In this document: positions 1 to 11,761 of the stretch, piece by piece | Numbering within the stretch: position 1 is the first letter of the stretch | Layout: every line of letters starts with the position of its first letter | Assembly: GCF_036588685.1 (NCBI RefSeq) | Contig: NC_086373.1 | Span: 52,335,164-52,399,163 of the forward strand | Source of the DNA: Mytilus trossulus | Taxonomy: Eukaryota; Mollusca; Bivalvia; Mytilida; Mytilidae | Length of the DNA: 64,000 bases | Direction: 5' to 3' | Notes under the pieces: model-generated | The model's input: the letters and a program-made list of their open reading frames with translations, nothing else | Told to the model about the DNA's origin: nothing | Database searches by the model: none | Made by a program: the position numbers and the translations under genes

Positions 1-734
1 GACACAAGCATGCGAGTTGTATGTGCAGATGGGGAACATTAGCAATGTCAAGAATAGTGAAAGATTTTTACCCATTCGCCAACTATATGTGCTTGCCTTT
101 CCCCAACAATTTATAAACTGCCTCCTGCTGTACATACTCTTACCGGATGCAACACAACTTCGTTTCTGTGTGGAGTAGCGAGAAAATAGTCTACAAGACT
201 TTGAGGGACACGCACGACTATTGTAGTTACAGAAGAGTTTTGGTAGTACTGATGAAGATGAAGCCCTTGTTTGTGCACGATTCTAGTGTTTAAGATGTAT
301 GATCTGAAGAATCTCTTTAAATCATTACATCATGATATGAAAATGCCGTCAAGCTTGCCACCAGTAAAGATGTAGATTTATTCGGGTTGCCTCTCTGTGA
401 AGCGGCATTTATGACCGCATCACACATTGCTTAACCCTGTGTTCCGTCATCTTTAGAATACGGTTGGCAAAAATATAGTTAATTCATTACACCCCGTTAA
501 TTTTAAAGAGCATATGTCAGCAGAATTCTTGTAGGATCTTGTGTGTTTATGTAAGGGGAAATCTCAATTAAAAAAGTGTTTGTGTACGACACTGTGCTCC
601 TGTCAAGGGTCAGAACTATGTAGAAATTCCTTGACAGATGAATCAGTAGATACTCCTGGATGAAATCTTTTTTGTGGATCATTTTGATTGGATTTTTAAT
701 TGTAAATGTTTTCGAGGGAATACTTGGTTTTTGG
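1..734. other. No gene recognised; left flank of the PLE cluster
   Basis: I see no convincing coding region here. The one open frame of about 110 codons on the minus strand (503-832) overlaps the antisense of a reverse-transcriptase relic that begins near 735, so I treat it as chance. The stretch is probably degraded repeat DNA, but I cannot assign it to a family. Confidence 0.4.
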
Positions 735-1008
735 TTGCAATGAATGACATGACTGTCGGCATTCCAATGGGAACTAATTGTGTCCCTCTTCTTGACGACT
801 TGTTTCTTAATTATGAGGCTGACGTCATACATTAACTTCTTAGGGAGAAAGATAAGAAGTTAGCAATATCCTTTAACTCTAATTTCCGCTATATAGATGA
901 CGTTCTTTCACTACATAATTCAAAATGTGTTGACTATGTTGAACGGATATCCCATCGAGCTAGAGATGAAGGATACAACAGATACAGTTAAGTCGGACAA
1001 AAACGTTA
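735..1008 (+). mobile_element. Short degraded Penelope-like RT fragment
   Basis: This piece is a diverged second copy of the sequence at about 2405-2655. It carries the same two reverse-transcriptase landmarks: a GIPMGTNC-like motif near 755-785 and a YIDD catalytic box near 890-905. Indels and stops break the frame. It ends abruptly after the bases equivalent to 2655, where a different part of an element begins. It is a dead fragment. A partial copy upstream of a longer copy is common for Penelope-like elements, but random nesting is also possible. Confidence 0.75.
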
Positions 1009-1153
1009 CCACCGGCCTAATGTAAAAAAGTCTTCCAAATCTAGATCGGCCTCTGGAAGCTTTGATGACCTTCTTTCTCATCTACATCATTCGTTAGGGT
1101 TATATTACATTAGAACTATTCTTTTTTCACTGCCGGTTAATTTTCTAAAATGT

Positions 1154-2102
1154 TTGAGAGATTATGCACTTGACAAAGGAGGCACCAATACATTTTCTCC
1201 AATATACAGACTTGCCAGTATAATTTGTGATGTAGCTCTTTTCCGTCTCTTTAAACCAGTAAGATCGGAACCTTTACATGAGGAAAAGAGGACATTCCTT
1301 CCTGTTCACTTGACCAACAGAGGAATTGATGCAATCAACATCAGCAACGTTCTACATCACAAGGAGGTAACATCAAAAATTTCTATTTATTTTCAAAATC
1401 AGTCTGTTCCTATTGTATCCTACCTTTACACCAAAACCTTTGCACCCAAAATATTTAACTATAAACAAGCATTACAGGACCTTGATTTAGAACAATACCT
1501 AAAATCAAACTATGTTATGTGACTGTTCCCACTCGCCTTATAATTACAGCCCCTCTGGCCATGTTATTACTGGGGATCTAAACATAATTCAACATGAAAA
1601 TCTCCGAAAGGTGATTTCTCGTAGTCCCAAGTTTAGAGAACCCCAACACATCAATTGGAACCATAACTTCAAACTAATTATGGATTTCATTGAGAAATAT
1701 GCCAGAGCATGGGCTAAACGAGAAGAAGTTCAACCGGACACATTGTCAGAATGGGTCAAAACAATCAGGTCTCTGATAAAACGTCGCATTTATAAGTTGA
1801 AGAACTGTGTGAATGATCGACCCAAGTCCATTTTTAGAGACAAAGAGGCTGTAAAATATATATCATCTCTTCAAGATAAGTATGTTGTTGTTCCTGCGGA
1901 CAAAGCTTCAAATAATATTGTCTTTATATGTAAATCGTATTACTACGAGTGTCTTATAAAAGAATTAGGAATAAATGAGCACTCAGGTAATCCCACATAC
2001 CAAAACATATCATTTGACAAGGATGAGATTTTAGCGAATCATAAGTCCTTCATGATTTCTATGAACATTACACGATACTTAAAAATTCCAAAGATCTTTT
2101 AG
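1154..2102 (+). pseudogene. PLE polyprotein N-terminal part, frameshifted
   Basis: Two overlapping open frames (1154-1522 and 1512-2102) join by a one-base shift near 1510. The first ends in YKQALQDLDLEQYLKSN and the second picks up with CDCSHSPYNYSPSGHVITGDL, which together look like one original protein. The downstream frame includes NWNHNFKLIMDF and the PADKAS segment typical of the region before the RT fingers. The frame then fails at the internal deletion near 2060-2080. Confidence 0.65.
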
Positions 2103-3022
2103 AGTACATACAATCTAACTCTCTTTCATCTTGTAACAGTATTAAAACATTTGACTTTTCTACTCTTTACACAAGTATTCCACATTCCAAACTAAAAGAC
2201 AAATTAAAAGAGTTGGTATTACTTTGCTTCATAAAAAAGAATGGCCAACGTAGATACAAGTATCTTGTCTTAGGGAGGGATAAATCATACTTTGTAAAGA
2301 ACCATTCTGATTCAAACAAAAAATTCTCTGAAACCGATATTATCAAGATGCTTGATTTCTTGATTGACAACATATTTTTTACGTTCGGAGGACGTGTTTT
2401 TCAACAGACTGTCGGCATCCCAGTGGGAACAAACTGTGCCCCTCTACTTGCTGACTTGTTTCTTTATTATTATGAGGCTGACTTCATGCAGGAACTTCTT
2501 AGGAAGAAAGATAAGAAGTTAGCAATATCCTTTAACTCTACTTTCCGCTATATAGATGACGTTCTTTCACTAAACAATTCAAAATTTGGTGACTATGTGG
2601 ATCGCATCTATCCCATCGAATTGGAGATAAAGGATACTACAGATACAGTTAAGTCGGCTTCATATCTTGACTTACATCTAGAAATTGACAATGAGGGTCG
2701 GTTGAAGACAAAACTTTACGACAAAAGAGATGATTTCAGCTTTCCAATTGTGAACTTTCCATTTCTAAGTAGCAACATTCCAGCAGCACCTGCATACGGG
2801 GTATATATCTCCCAATTGATACGATATTCCCGTGCTTGCATTTCCTATCATGATTTTCTTGATAGAGGGTTACTGCTCACAAGGAAGCTATTAAACCAAG
2901 AGTTCCAAATGGTGAAGTTGAAATCATCCCTTCGTAAATTTTACGGACGCCATCACGAGTTGGTTGACCGTTATGGAATAACCGTTTCACAAATGATATC
3001 GGATATGTTCCTTACGTCGTAA
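2078..3022 (+). pseudogene. PLE reverse transcriptase core
   Basis: The frame is open from about 2078 to the stop at 3020-3022; the first methionine (2213) is internal to the domain and is not a meaningful start. RT motifs A (FDFSTLYTSIPH), B (GIPVGTNCAPLLADLFL) and C (YIDD) are in order and intact, followed by the thumb region (YDKRDDFSF, YGVYISQLIRYSRAC). The aspartates expected for catalysis are present, but the N-terminal part is deleted and frameshifted, so the copy is dead as a whole. Confidence 0.8.
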
Positions 3023-3330
3023 CTACAAACCCCTTCCCTTTCATGAATTTGACCTACCGAATTAGACTATTTACCGGATTTGTAATCACATAAGCAACAC
3101 GACGGGTGCCGCATGTGGAGCAGGATCTGCTTACCCTTCCGGAGCACCTGAGATCACCCCTAGTTTTTGGTGGGGTTCGTGTTGTTTATTCTTTAGTTTT
3201 CTATGTTGTGTCGTGTGTACTATTGTTTTTCTGTTTTTCTGTTTGTCTTTTTCTTTTTTAGCCATGGCGTTGTCTGTTTGTTTTAGATTTACGAGTTTGA
3301 CTGTCCCTTTTGTGTCTTTCGTCCCTCTTT

Positions 3331-4487
3331 TACATTGAACAACAAATCGGAGGACTTACCTTGTTTGTATTGGATACCTAAACTTCACAAAATTCCGTTC
3401 AAACAACAGTACATTGCTGGCTCATCTGCTTATTCTACTAAAGAAGTGTCCATTAGATTGACTCAAATTATGTCCGCAGTTAAAGAGGGTCTTCAGATAT
3501 ACTGTGAAACTGTTTACTCACGTAGTTTTATCAATCACATGTGGATTCTTAAAAACTCTAAAGAACTTCTGGATAATTTTAAATCTCGATCTTTTTCTGA
3601 AATTAGTTCTATTAAAACTTTTGATTTTTCAACCTTGTATACAACCATTCCCCATGTGAAATTGAAAAACCGTCTAAAAGAAATAATCCACAATGCTTTT
3701 CATCATAAAAATGGTAGCATACGCTATAAATTTATCACGTTGGGATACCATAAGGCATATTTTGTTAATAAGGAACAAAAGGGTAAAACATACTACACAG
3801 AGGAACAAGTGATCAGTATGCTAGAGTTTCTTATTGACAATATATTTGTTGAATTTGGAGGTATACTTTTTCAACAAAAAGTCGGGCTTCCTATGGGAAC
3901 GAACTGTGCGCCTCTCCTTGCCGACCTCTTCTTATTTTCATATGAATCGGAGTTCCTTCAGACACTTGTTAAAACAAGAAGATCAAAGAAGCCAGGTTAT
4001 TTAATTACACTTTCAGATATATTGATGATGTTCTTTCCATTAACAATCCGAACTTTTCTGATTGGGTTCCATTAATATACCCACCAGAACTAGAAATTAA
4101 AGAGACCACAGACACGGCTTCCTCCACCTCATTTTAGACTTATACCTCGAATTTGACATACACAGTCATCTCAGTACCAGAATCTATGACAAACGAGACG
4201 ACTTTAATTTTGAAATAATCAATTTCCCCCACCTTAGTAGCAATATACCAACCTCACCTGCATATGGAATATACATTTCCCAACTTATTAGGTATTCAAG
4301 AGCTTGCAGCTCCTATTCAGACTTTGTAAAACGTCACAAGTGTCTGAGCAGAAAGTTGATGAACCAGGGGTATGTCAAAGAACGCCTCATCCTTTTTCTA
4401 AAAAAGTTCATCGGAAGATACCCAGAACTCGTTGATAAATATTCCGTATCAACTTCACAAATAATACAAGATGGTCTTGAAGTATAG
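3331..4487 (+). mobile_element. Second Penelope-like copy, 5'-truncated, different subfamily
   Basis: The element starts abruptly in the middle of the protein, immediately after the tail of the previous copy, with NNKSEDLPCLYWIPKLHK. It continues through FDFSTLYTTIPH (motif A) and GLPMGTNCAPLLADLFL (motif B). The open frame (3335-4075) is lost by a frameshift near 4005-4020, just before the YIDD box, which is readable in another frame near 4015-4030. A further shift or small deletion follows near 4115-4135. The rest of the thumb is recognisable to the stop near 4485. At protein level it is clearly diverged from the upstream copy, so it is a separate subfamily and not a tandem duplicate. It is non-functional. 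Confidence 0.8.
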
Positions 4488-5200
4488 ATTTTGCGGACTG
4501 ACGTTGGTTATCATCTTAATAACGTGTTATAGTATTCTTTTATTAGTCTTTATTAATATTACTTGTACTGTTAAGTAAATTTTTGAGATATTCTTTTGAG
4601 TTGACTCTGTGGTTATAAAAAAAACATCATACTTTGAACGACAAAATTATTTCATTTACTGAAATTACTCTTACTTATGGATCTTGACATACTATGAATG
4701 ACAAAATTATTTTATTCAAAAATAATACTTTTTTTGTTAAGTCTGTTTTTTATGTTATACATTTGACGTGAAACTGTACGTATGTATTACCCTCATACTT
4801 TGAACCACACATTATTTTATTTATTATTATGACATTTACTATTGAGTCTGTTGTTTGTTATATTAACTTAACGTGACTATGCATGTATGTATGCCTTCAT
4901 ACTTTGAACGACACAATTATGTTTATGTCTACCTGTACGAATTTCAGACGTGCATTTTTACACCAGCAATGAAAACCTTCTTTCCTTTACGTGTAGACTT
5001 TATATATATAAATTAAGTGGTACAAGAAAAGCAAAATGAGTATGTTAAATTTGATGTATGTCTTTTTGTGATTCTTTGTTACATTTGTTGTTTTATAGTG
5101 ATATTAAGATGATAACACAATATTGACTGCTGTACCCCTATTTTTGACATTTTTACTCTTTGAGTATGTTTGTTTTGTTCATACATCGTTGACAATGTAA
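4488..5200 (+). repeat. 3' region of the second PLE copy with an irregular repeated motif
   Basis: This AT-rich non-coding sequence follows the RT stop. The motif CATACTTTGAACGACA plus an AT-rich extension appears four times with small changes, near 4629, 4690, 4795 and 4897. Spacing is irregular (about 60-105 bases). It is probably the element's 3' untranslated region or a neighbouring repeat; the boundary is not sharp. Confidence 0.45.
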
Positions 5201-5204
5201 TGGA

Positions 5205-5420
5205 ATTTGATGCGACTGTCATACAAGTGAGAGGTTTAGCTAGCTATAAAACCAGGTTCAATCCACCATTTTCTACATTAGAAAATGCCTGTACCAAGTC
5301 AGAAGTATGACAGTTGTTATTCATTCGTTTGATGTGTTTGAACTTTTGATTTTGCCTTTTGATTTTGGATTTTCCTTTTTGAATTTACCTCGAAGTTCAG
5401 TATTTTTGTGTTTTTACTTT
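5205..5420 (+). repeat. Dispersed repeat family A, plus-strand copy
   Basis: This segment includes AACCAGGTTCAATCCACCAT and the phrases ATGCCTGTACCAAGTCAG and TGACAGTTGTTATTCATTCG. The same sentence recurs in the window at 41025-41190 (plus), and reversed at 16545-16790, 21505-21590 and 48705-48960. I recognise it as a common interspersed repeat of mussel sequence but cannot name the element. It has no open reading frame of interest. Confidence 0.7.
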
Positions 5421-5795
5421 TTACAACACAACCAGCTGAATTTCATGAAGACTGTATAAATACTGCAAATGGATGAAGGAGGTTGATGTTTTTGAGGTTG
5501 TTATTGAACACTGATAAATAAAACAACTTCAGACAGCTTGTCCCCTAGGTTTAATTGACAATATACTTGGACAAGTGGACAACTCTACAACTTCTTCTAT
5601 TGATATCATGAATATTATGGATAAAAGACAACAATATAATAGGTCTCATGGGAAACGTATCAATTGAAATAAAAGAATTAAACATCATATAAATTATACA
5701 CTTTGAAATCTCTTATACATATTTAAAAACGACGAAAGGCAATGATTATTATGTAAACTTGTTCAAATACCCATTAGAAAATTAAATTATTTTCA

Positions 5796-6495
5796 ATTAT
5801 ATTCTCCCTCACTACGTTCGTCCGAATATAAATTAATTATATTATATGGCCTTAACAAAAAACAAACGACATAATGTAGGTGTGCTACTCGCTATTACCT
5901 TTGATACTTATAGATTATCGTTGATCATCTCGACGAGATTGATTTTCTCGCTTGAGCTGGTACAGCGAAAAAGAGAAAAGCAATCGAGTTGAGATGACCA
6001 ATGATTATCTCTTTATCGCTATTTTACCTATGACAACGTTGTCAATTTCGTTAGCAACGCCACGTGGCCTTCTTAGTTTCTAGCGATAAATTTTCCATCT
6101 CAAGCGAGAATCATGATATGAAAATTATCACAAAAAAAAGATCAAAAGAAAAATGCACAAAATAGCGATAATATATAATGCATCAATGTATGTATCAAAA
6201 ACAAACAGAATAACAATAATATCATAATTCCAATTACAAATTCACATTTAATCATCCGTGAATACACGTGTTTTCTTTAGGCTATAGTGAGAGTCGATGG
6301 TCAGAAAGGTGACCGCACAGGTTTTAAGTGCGGACAAATGGTCACATGTCATGAATATTCATGAACGTACAACGAACTAAATTTTATTTATATTCTTCCT
6401 CACTTCGTTCGTCCGAATATAAAATAAGTATATTCTATGACCTTAACAAAGAACAAACGACATAATGTAGGTGTGCTACGTACTCGCTTTAACCT
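5796..6495. repeat. Direct repeats about 591 bp apart enclosing a hairpin
   Basis: Two similar segments of about 105 bases start near 5796 and 6388. Both contain CACT(A/T)CGTTCGTCCGAATATAA and end with ACATAATGTAGGTGTGCTAC. Between them is an inverted repeat whose arms lie near 5920-5951 and 5972-6003 (arm text GATTGATTTTCTC and its reverse complement with mismatches). This could be a duplicated repeat or the ends of a small non-autonomous element. There is no coding content. Confidence 0.55.
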
Positions 6496-6499
6496 CCAG

Positions 6500-9400
6500 A
6501 CAAAGGGAAGATAGTAAATTCATAGCATAATTGAGCTGAATAATAACACCAAAATTTAAATATCTATAACACGTTATATACCAAGATTTGACAAAACCGT
6601 TAGTTGCTTTTTAACAGAATCTTTGATATAACCATCTTAAGAAAAATCAATACGCCACCTTCCATGCTCTTTAATTAAACAATCAGAAACGTCAATTCTT
6701 GTAGCAGCAGTGGCGGTCCACTGCACAAACTACAACTACAAAAATGTTTACAATTAAGACCAATCGCAGTTAATGTGCTCAAAATTAACTCCCTAGTTCT
6801 AGTATAAGATAAAGGACGATTACCCTCTGCTAACTTATAAAAATTTACTGACTTTAAAAATCTAACAGAACAAAAAACTTATAGATTAGAATCCAAAGCC
6901 AACTTAGTTAAATTAATGTTTGTCAATAAACAAACTACTGGACAGGTAGGCAAATTTGTTTTAGAAATTATAACTTTATTACCCCTTCTATATACATCAT
7001 TTTCCCTAGATTCAATATTCAAAAAAACATAAGTGTCAAAACGTTTTATGTTAGTCCAGTCGATTTGTGAAACAATTGCTCAGATTGTGGTAAAGCATTA
7101 AATTTTGCAGAGTGTTAGTTGAGGTCATAACTAACATTTATAGCTATGGACACAATTCAGAAAATCAAAATGGCGGCTCTGGGCGGCCATTTTGAAATCA
7201 TGTCCAAAAAATTAATAAAAATTATTAAAAAAAATAGGAAAAATATATTTGTTTACCAATTTTGTATATCTTATGACAAAGAATATCAACTGAGGACTAT
7301 TGAAGTATTAGGTGGTCATCTTGAATGGTGGCCATTTTGGAAACGTAAATTTCAAATATATCATTATTCGCTATCCTAAATTGTTTTTAGAATTAATATT
7401 AAGTTTTATATGCATTTACAACTAGTTTTTATTATCATTTATTTATATGACTGTTGCTATTCATATAGGATATATTCACCAAGTGCTTAAATAAGGCATG
7501 CATATGTTAACAAATAAATGTATTTAAAAAATAGTCGTGAATTCTTTTAATTGCAGTTAAGCATGGAGGGCTTACAAAAAATGTAGTTACTTTTTTACCA
7601 CCAAAAATGCGTATATACAATATTAGTTAAGACCACTGTATGTTGAAAAGGAATAATACGTAGGTATTGAGTAAATGGAGCTGAAAAAAGAATAAATAGA
7701 CTGTAAAGAATTCTGTAACGCAGAGAACGGACACATGAGGATTTACAATGCCAATCAAATACAAAAAGAGCATACATAGACCTTTGAGCTGGTAATCCGT
7801 CATGTTTTGTAAGCATACAACTGTTCAAAGTTGATGGAGGCCATGTAATGGGAGAATCACAAGGCAAAAGGTACTTATCCTGTCAAAGCAAATCTTAAGA
7901 TCAAAACATATTTTGTCAGGAAAAACGAAAACAGTCTAAGATGAGTCACGGATTGAAAATACCAGCAAAATAACCAGCCACAGTTGTGATGAATTAACAA
8001 GAACAATATGCTTGCAGGATTTTTTTTCTTTCATTGTGATGAGGTATCTGACTATCATCATGAAGCCTCGATAATTAAGATTGACAATAAAGTATGTGAC
8101 TGTCTCTTGAATTACTAACCATTGTTCTTTTAGCAAGACTTAGTGCTGGAGATTAATATTTCAGGAGCAGATATCATGCTTAATGTTTGTTAAAGTTTTT
8201 AAGTTCAAAATGTTTCAATATTGATCTGTTTGATAATCTGAATTTTGGTCAAAATTGACAATTTTTTACTAAATATATTTTTTAAAGAAAAAAAACACAC
8301 GACTTTCTTTTTTTTTTTTATTAATATATAGCATGTGGTATTTCAAAATTTGTCAATGCCATGTCATAGTATTGTTGGTCGTGGGAGATAAACATATTTA
8401 AAATTTAAGAGTTTTTTTAAATTTTCATTTTCGAATTTTAACACAATTTAAATGGTTGCTACGGAATGATGGAAACAAACTATTCAATAAATTCAAAATT
8501 TTAACATTTTTGTATAGTTTGGGGTTTTGTTTGTCGATACAGTAAATATACATATTGTTTGTATCGATTAACTTTATTTCTATGGTTATTTAAAATCCCT
8601 TATATTTCATTTTTCAAAGGCTACTTATTTACGTATTTAGGCAAAATTTTGTAAGGATGGTTTCCAAGGTTAAAAATATAAAAAATAAACATAAAACTTA
8701 TTTTCATACCTTACCTTCTTCATAAACAAAATATAAAGACATTTGAAGAATGTCATGAATCGCCTATCAAGAGGAAACTCCATGATTCTTACAAAGACCG
8801 GTACTCAACTGAACAATATTTAGTATCTTAAAATATATAAGTATAGTACAATAGATAACTTACAAGCCGCATCTGAAATATGATAAGGTATAAAACATAT
8901 GCTGAACCACATTTTTACGTCCATAGTTCTTTATATGTTGTTACTAAATGAGTAAAAGGGAAGTGTTTTCCAAAAATAAAAAACTACTAATAGATAACAA
9001 GTATTTAAATATTATGTTTTATGAATTTTTCAAGTGTATAGCATGCATTTAAATGAAACCTCGTGATACAATAAACATGTGAAGTATTTTACAATGACCT
9101 GTTATTATTTTACGACAATTTAAGGTATGTTCAAAAAGAAAAACAAGGAAGTAGCGCCAGATTATTTGTTGTTAAGATATCAAGTAATTTTTTAATTAAA
9201 AAAAACTACTATATCTCGAATTATCAAATTAAGCACAACTAGTATAATAAACGATATGATATACATATGCAAAAACATAACACATAAAGTTGAATAATAT
9301 GTTCACCAAGCTCCTAAACTGTACCCATTTTTCTGCTCTTGATGTGCATTTTGATAAATGATTTGTGTGTAAATATTTTTTAATCAACAACTTTAAACAA

Positions 9401-11330
9401 TCGCCGATGAACGTTCTAACGTAATAGTATGCTCAAAACAGAATAGAACGTAGTACTTTACAAAGAATACCACTGATAGTCCTCAGATAATTCAACAAAA
9501 CTATTAATCATCAGGGACATAATTTTATTTTTCAAATTTTAGATGTTTTCGAGAAGGGATGAAGTGGTGAATAACGATGAAAAGATTTGTAGACGATATT
9601 TCAATTTTGCTTCAACGATGTGTTTGTTATTTATCGTCTCAATTGGATGACATCCGGTATATGCTAGGCAATTATATGTATGACATGTTCAGTGCATTCA
9701 TCTATTTAATTATATCTTCAAATGAACACACTCCCTCCCATTTCATTAATATTTTAATGCGTAACATATTATCAACTTTCTGTCATACAAACATACCTAC
9801 TTTTGCGTTTTGACTATACTCTAGTTTGATCTTTACTCCTCCTCAACAGAACATTATGATCTACAGTTAGTTGTCATCAAATAAAATTTTATTATTGCAA
9901 GTCTTATAGTCATGTCTTCCTATGTATTGATCCCATTGATTTGTTTTCTTCCATTTTATACGTTATTTTTTTAAACTATAGTTGGTTTGTATATCAGATT
10001 GTGCTGGATCGGAGGAAACACAGAAGGAAACAAATTTCTAATTCAGAGGTAAGAGTATTTACAGATAAAGACGTATTGTACGTTTGATTCTGGTTAATAC
10101 AATTTTCATATAGGCTTCTGTTCATCTATCGTAATAATGTATAGATTTAAAAGTAATACCGATGGATGGTAGGTACTGAACTGATATCTTTCTAAATAAC
10201 AGATTATGCATTTATGTCTTTAGAGAACAGTTATCATTGATCATGATAATTTAACGGACAATACATTTCGGTTGTGAGAAATAATACAATAACAAGATCA
10301 CAATAAAAAGCAGCTATAAAAAACGAAAAGTATAGAAAAAAGACCCACTATATCCAAAAGAAATGAAAAATGATAAAATTTTTACAAACGATTATCCATA
10401 AACCAAACTGAGGACAAGGCAACAACACCTACAGCCAGAGATAATGGGGCTCTTTGGTATGATTTCTAACTTGCATGTAACACTTGTGTTGCTCCCTTTT
10501 AAATTCAGTAAGTCGACACCATCAACAAGTAATTGCAAACAGTAGTACAATTGACAGGTCGATGTATCTTGTCCTCCTAGTCTTTCATAAGCTTTGGAAT
10601 TAACTTAGTTTGGCCACGACATCACCGAAGAGACATGTATTGTCAAAATGCGCATCTGGTGCAGAAAAATTGGTACCGTTAATGTCATAACAGTAGCATA
10701 CAACCAACATAATTAATTATTTGGTTCACATCAATTGTTAACATTGGTAGCGTATATGCAATTGATTTTTTGTAAAAAAAAAAAGCAATAGGTTCTTATT
10801 GCTAACCTGTACATTTTCAATATAGATTCTAACATTGATACTGTCCAGTGATAATCGGATTTATGATTTTTAGGTTATTTAATTATCAATTAATAACAAA
10901 ATAATATTTTAGCTGTCAAGATTGGATACATCCGATAATACACGCGTACATATGTGAAAATCTATATCTCTAATGATGAGAAAAGTAAATTTTGTTTTCT
11001 AGTTAAACTAAAAAATCCCTTTGACACATAATCGAAAACCTTCAACATTCAAAAATATTGTCAATTTCATAAAGACCTGATAGCATATTTTGATTAATCG
11101 AGTAAACAGATACAGGCTATGACCCTTAAATTCAGCCAATCATCCATTGAGATTACCAGCAAATTCACGTTGATTAAATTGCTTATACAATGATTATGTC
11201 TATTTATATATATATCCAAGGTGTGCATGTGGTCAGGGTTTTTATCAATATTTTCTCTTTTAGTTGAACTTGTCATTATTGGAGTATATGCTTAAATAAT
11301 TACATTTGATGTAGGTTGCATTATAATTCT
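6500..11330. other. Gene-poor AT-rich region
   Basis: No gene is supported. The short open frames here (for example 7146-7379 plus, 7595-7867 minus, 7936-8136 minus and 9577-9813 plus) lack recognisable domains, and all are under 95 codons in AT-rich DNA. Around 7165-7345 there are two stretches of the form AAAATGGCGGC / GGCCATTTTG. Near 10575-10690 is a reversed partial copy of the repeat seen at 49700-50060. Nothing else is recognised. Confidence 0.5.
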
Positions 11331-11534
11331 TTATTCTGATTGGCTAACTGCACATCACATGTTATTCCTCAAGCAATTGCATCACTATATAAAACTTTTC
11401 ATTCATGATAACACGTGGTCCCACAATAAAGTGCACAGGTGAATTGAATAAAAAAAGTTATAAAATTCGTGTTTTAATGATCATAGCTAAAAAATGTAAT
11501 TATAAGTATTGAATACTTCTTTCAGTAACTTCAT

Positions 11535-11625
11535 AGGGTTGTTAAAGCGTTGACCGTGCGCATATTTTTAGAATGAAGCGCGGAAACAAAATGTACTTTG
11601 GTCAACGCTTTTACACCCCAATGAA
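11535..11625. repeat. Inverted repeat (stem AAGCGTTGACC)
   Basis: AAAGCGTTGACC near 11547 is matched by GGTCAACGCTTTT near 11598, giving a hairpin of about 12 paired bases around a GC-richer loop (GTGCGCATATTTTTAGAATG, then AAGCGCGGAAAC). It sits in a repeat-like stretch with TTCTGATTGGCT near 11335. It is probably part of a foldback element. Confidence 0.5.
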
Positions 11626-11761
11626 ATTACAAAAAGAAGCATTGAACTCTTAAATAAAAAATGCATATCATTTACGGATGGATAACACTCCCACAGTTTG
11701 AATGCTAGGAAGTCTTCAGTTTGATGAATATTTTAACATATATCTATATATAATATATATA

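Larger units (their letters stand above)
1100..3330 (+). mobile_element. Penelope-like retroelement, broken long copy with 3' tail
   Basis: Three reading frames in series encode one element. Frame one (1154-1522) and frame two (1512-2102) overlap by a frameshift near 1510 and carry the N-terminal region, including a KYVVVPADKAS-type stretch near 1880-1920. The third (open from about 2078, ending 3022) carries the RT core: FDFSTLY (motif A) near 2150, GIPVGTNCAPLLADL (motif B) near 2415-2460 and FRYIDDVL (motif C) near 2545-2570. Between frames two and three the region with the YWIPKLHK motif is missing, about 65-70 codons by comparison with the next copy. No GIY-YIG endonuclease is visible. 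After the stop, a non-coding tail (3023-3330) recurs elsewhere in the window. The Penelope-like assignment rests on the motif style and could be refined by phylogeny. The copy is non-functional. Confidence 0.8.

Noticed and set aside
503-832. 109-codon minus-strand frame
   Set aside because: It is partly antisense to a reverse-transcriptase fragment and has no recognisable domain.
7595-8136. Two minus-strand frames that might be a degraded zinc-binding (SWIM-like) protein
   Set aside because: A Tyr-Cys-Ser-Cys text can be read near 8000, but the frames are broken and no second motif supports it.
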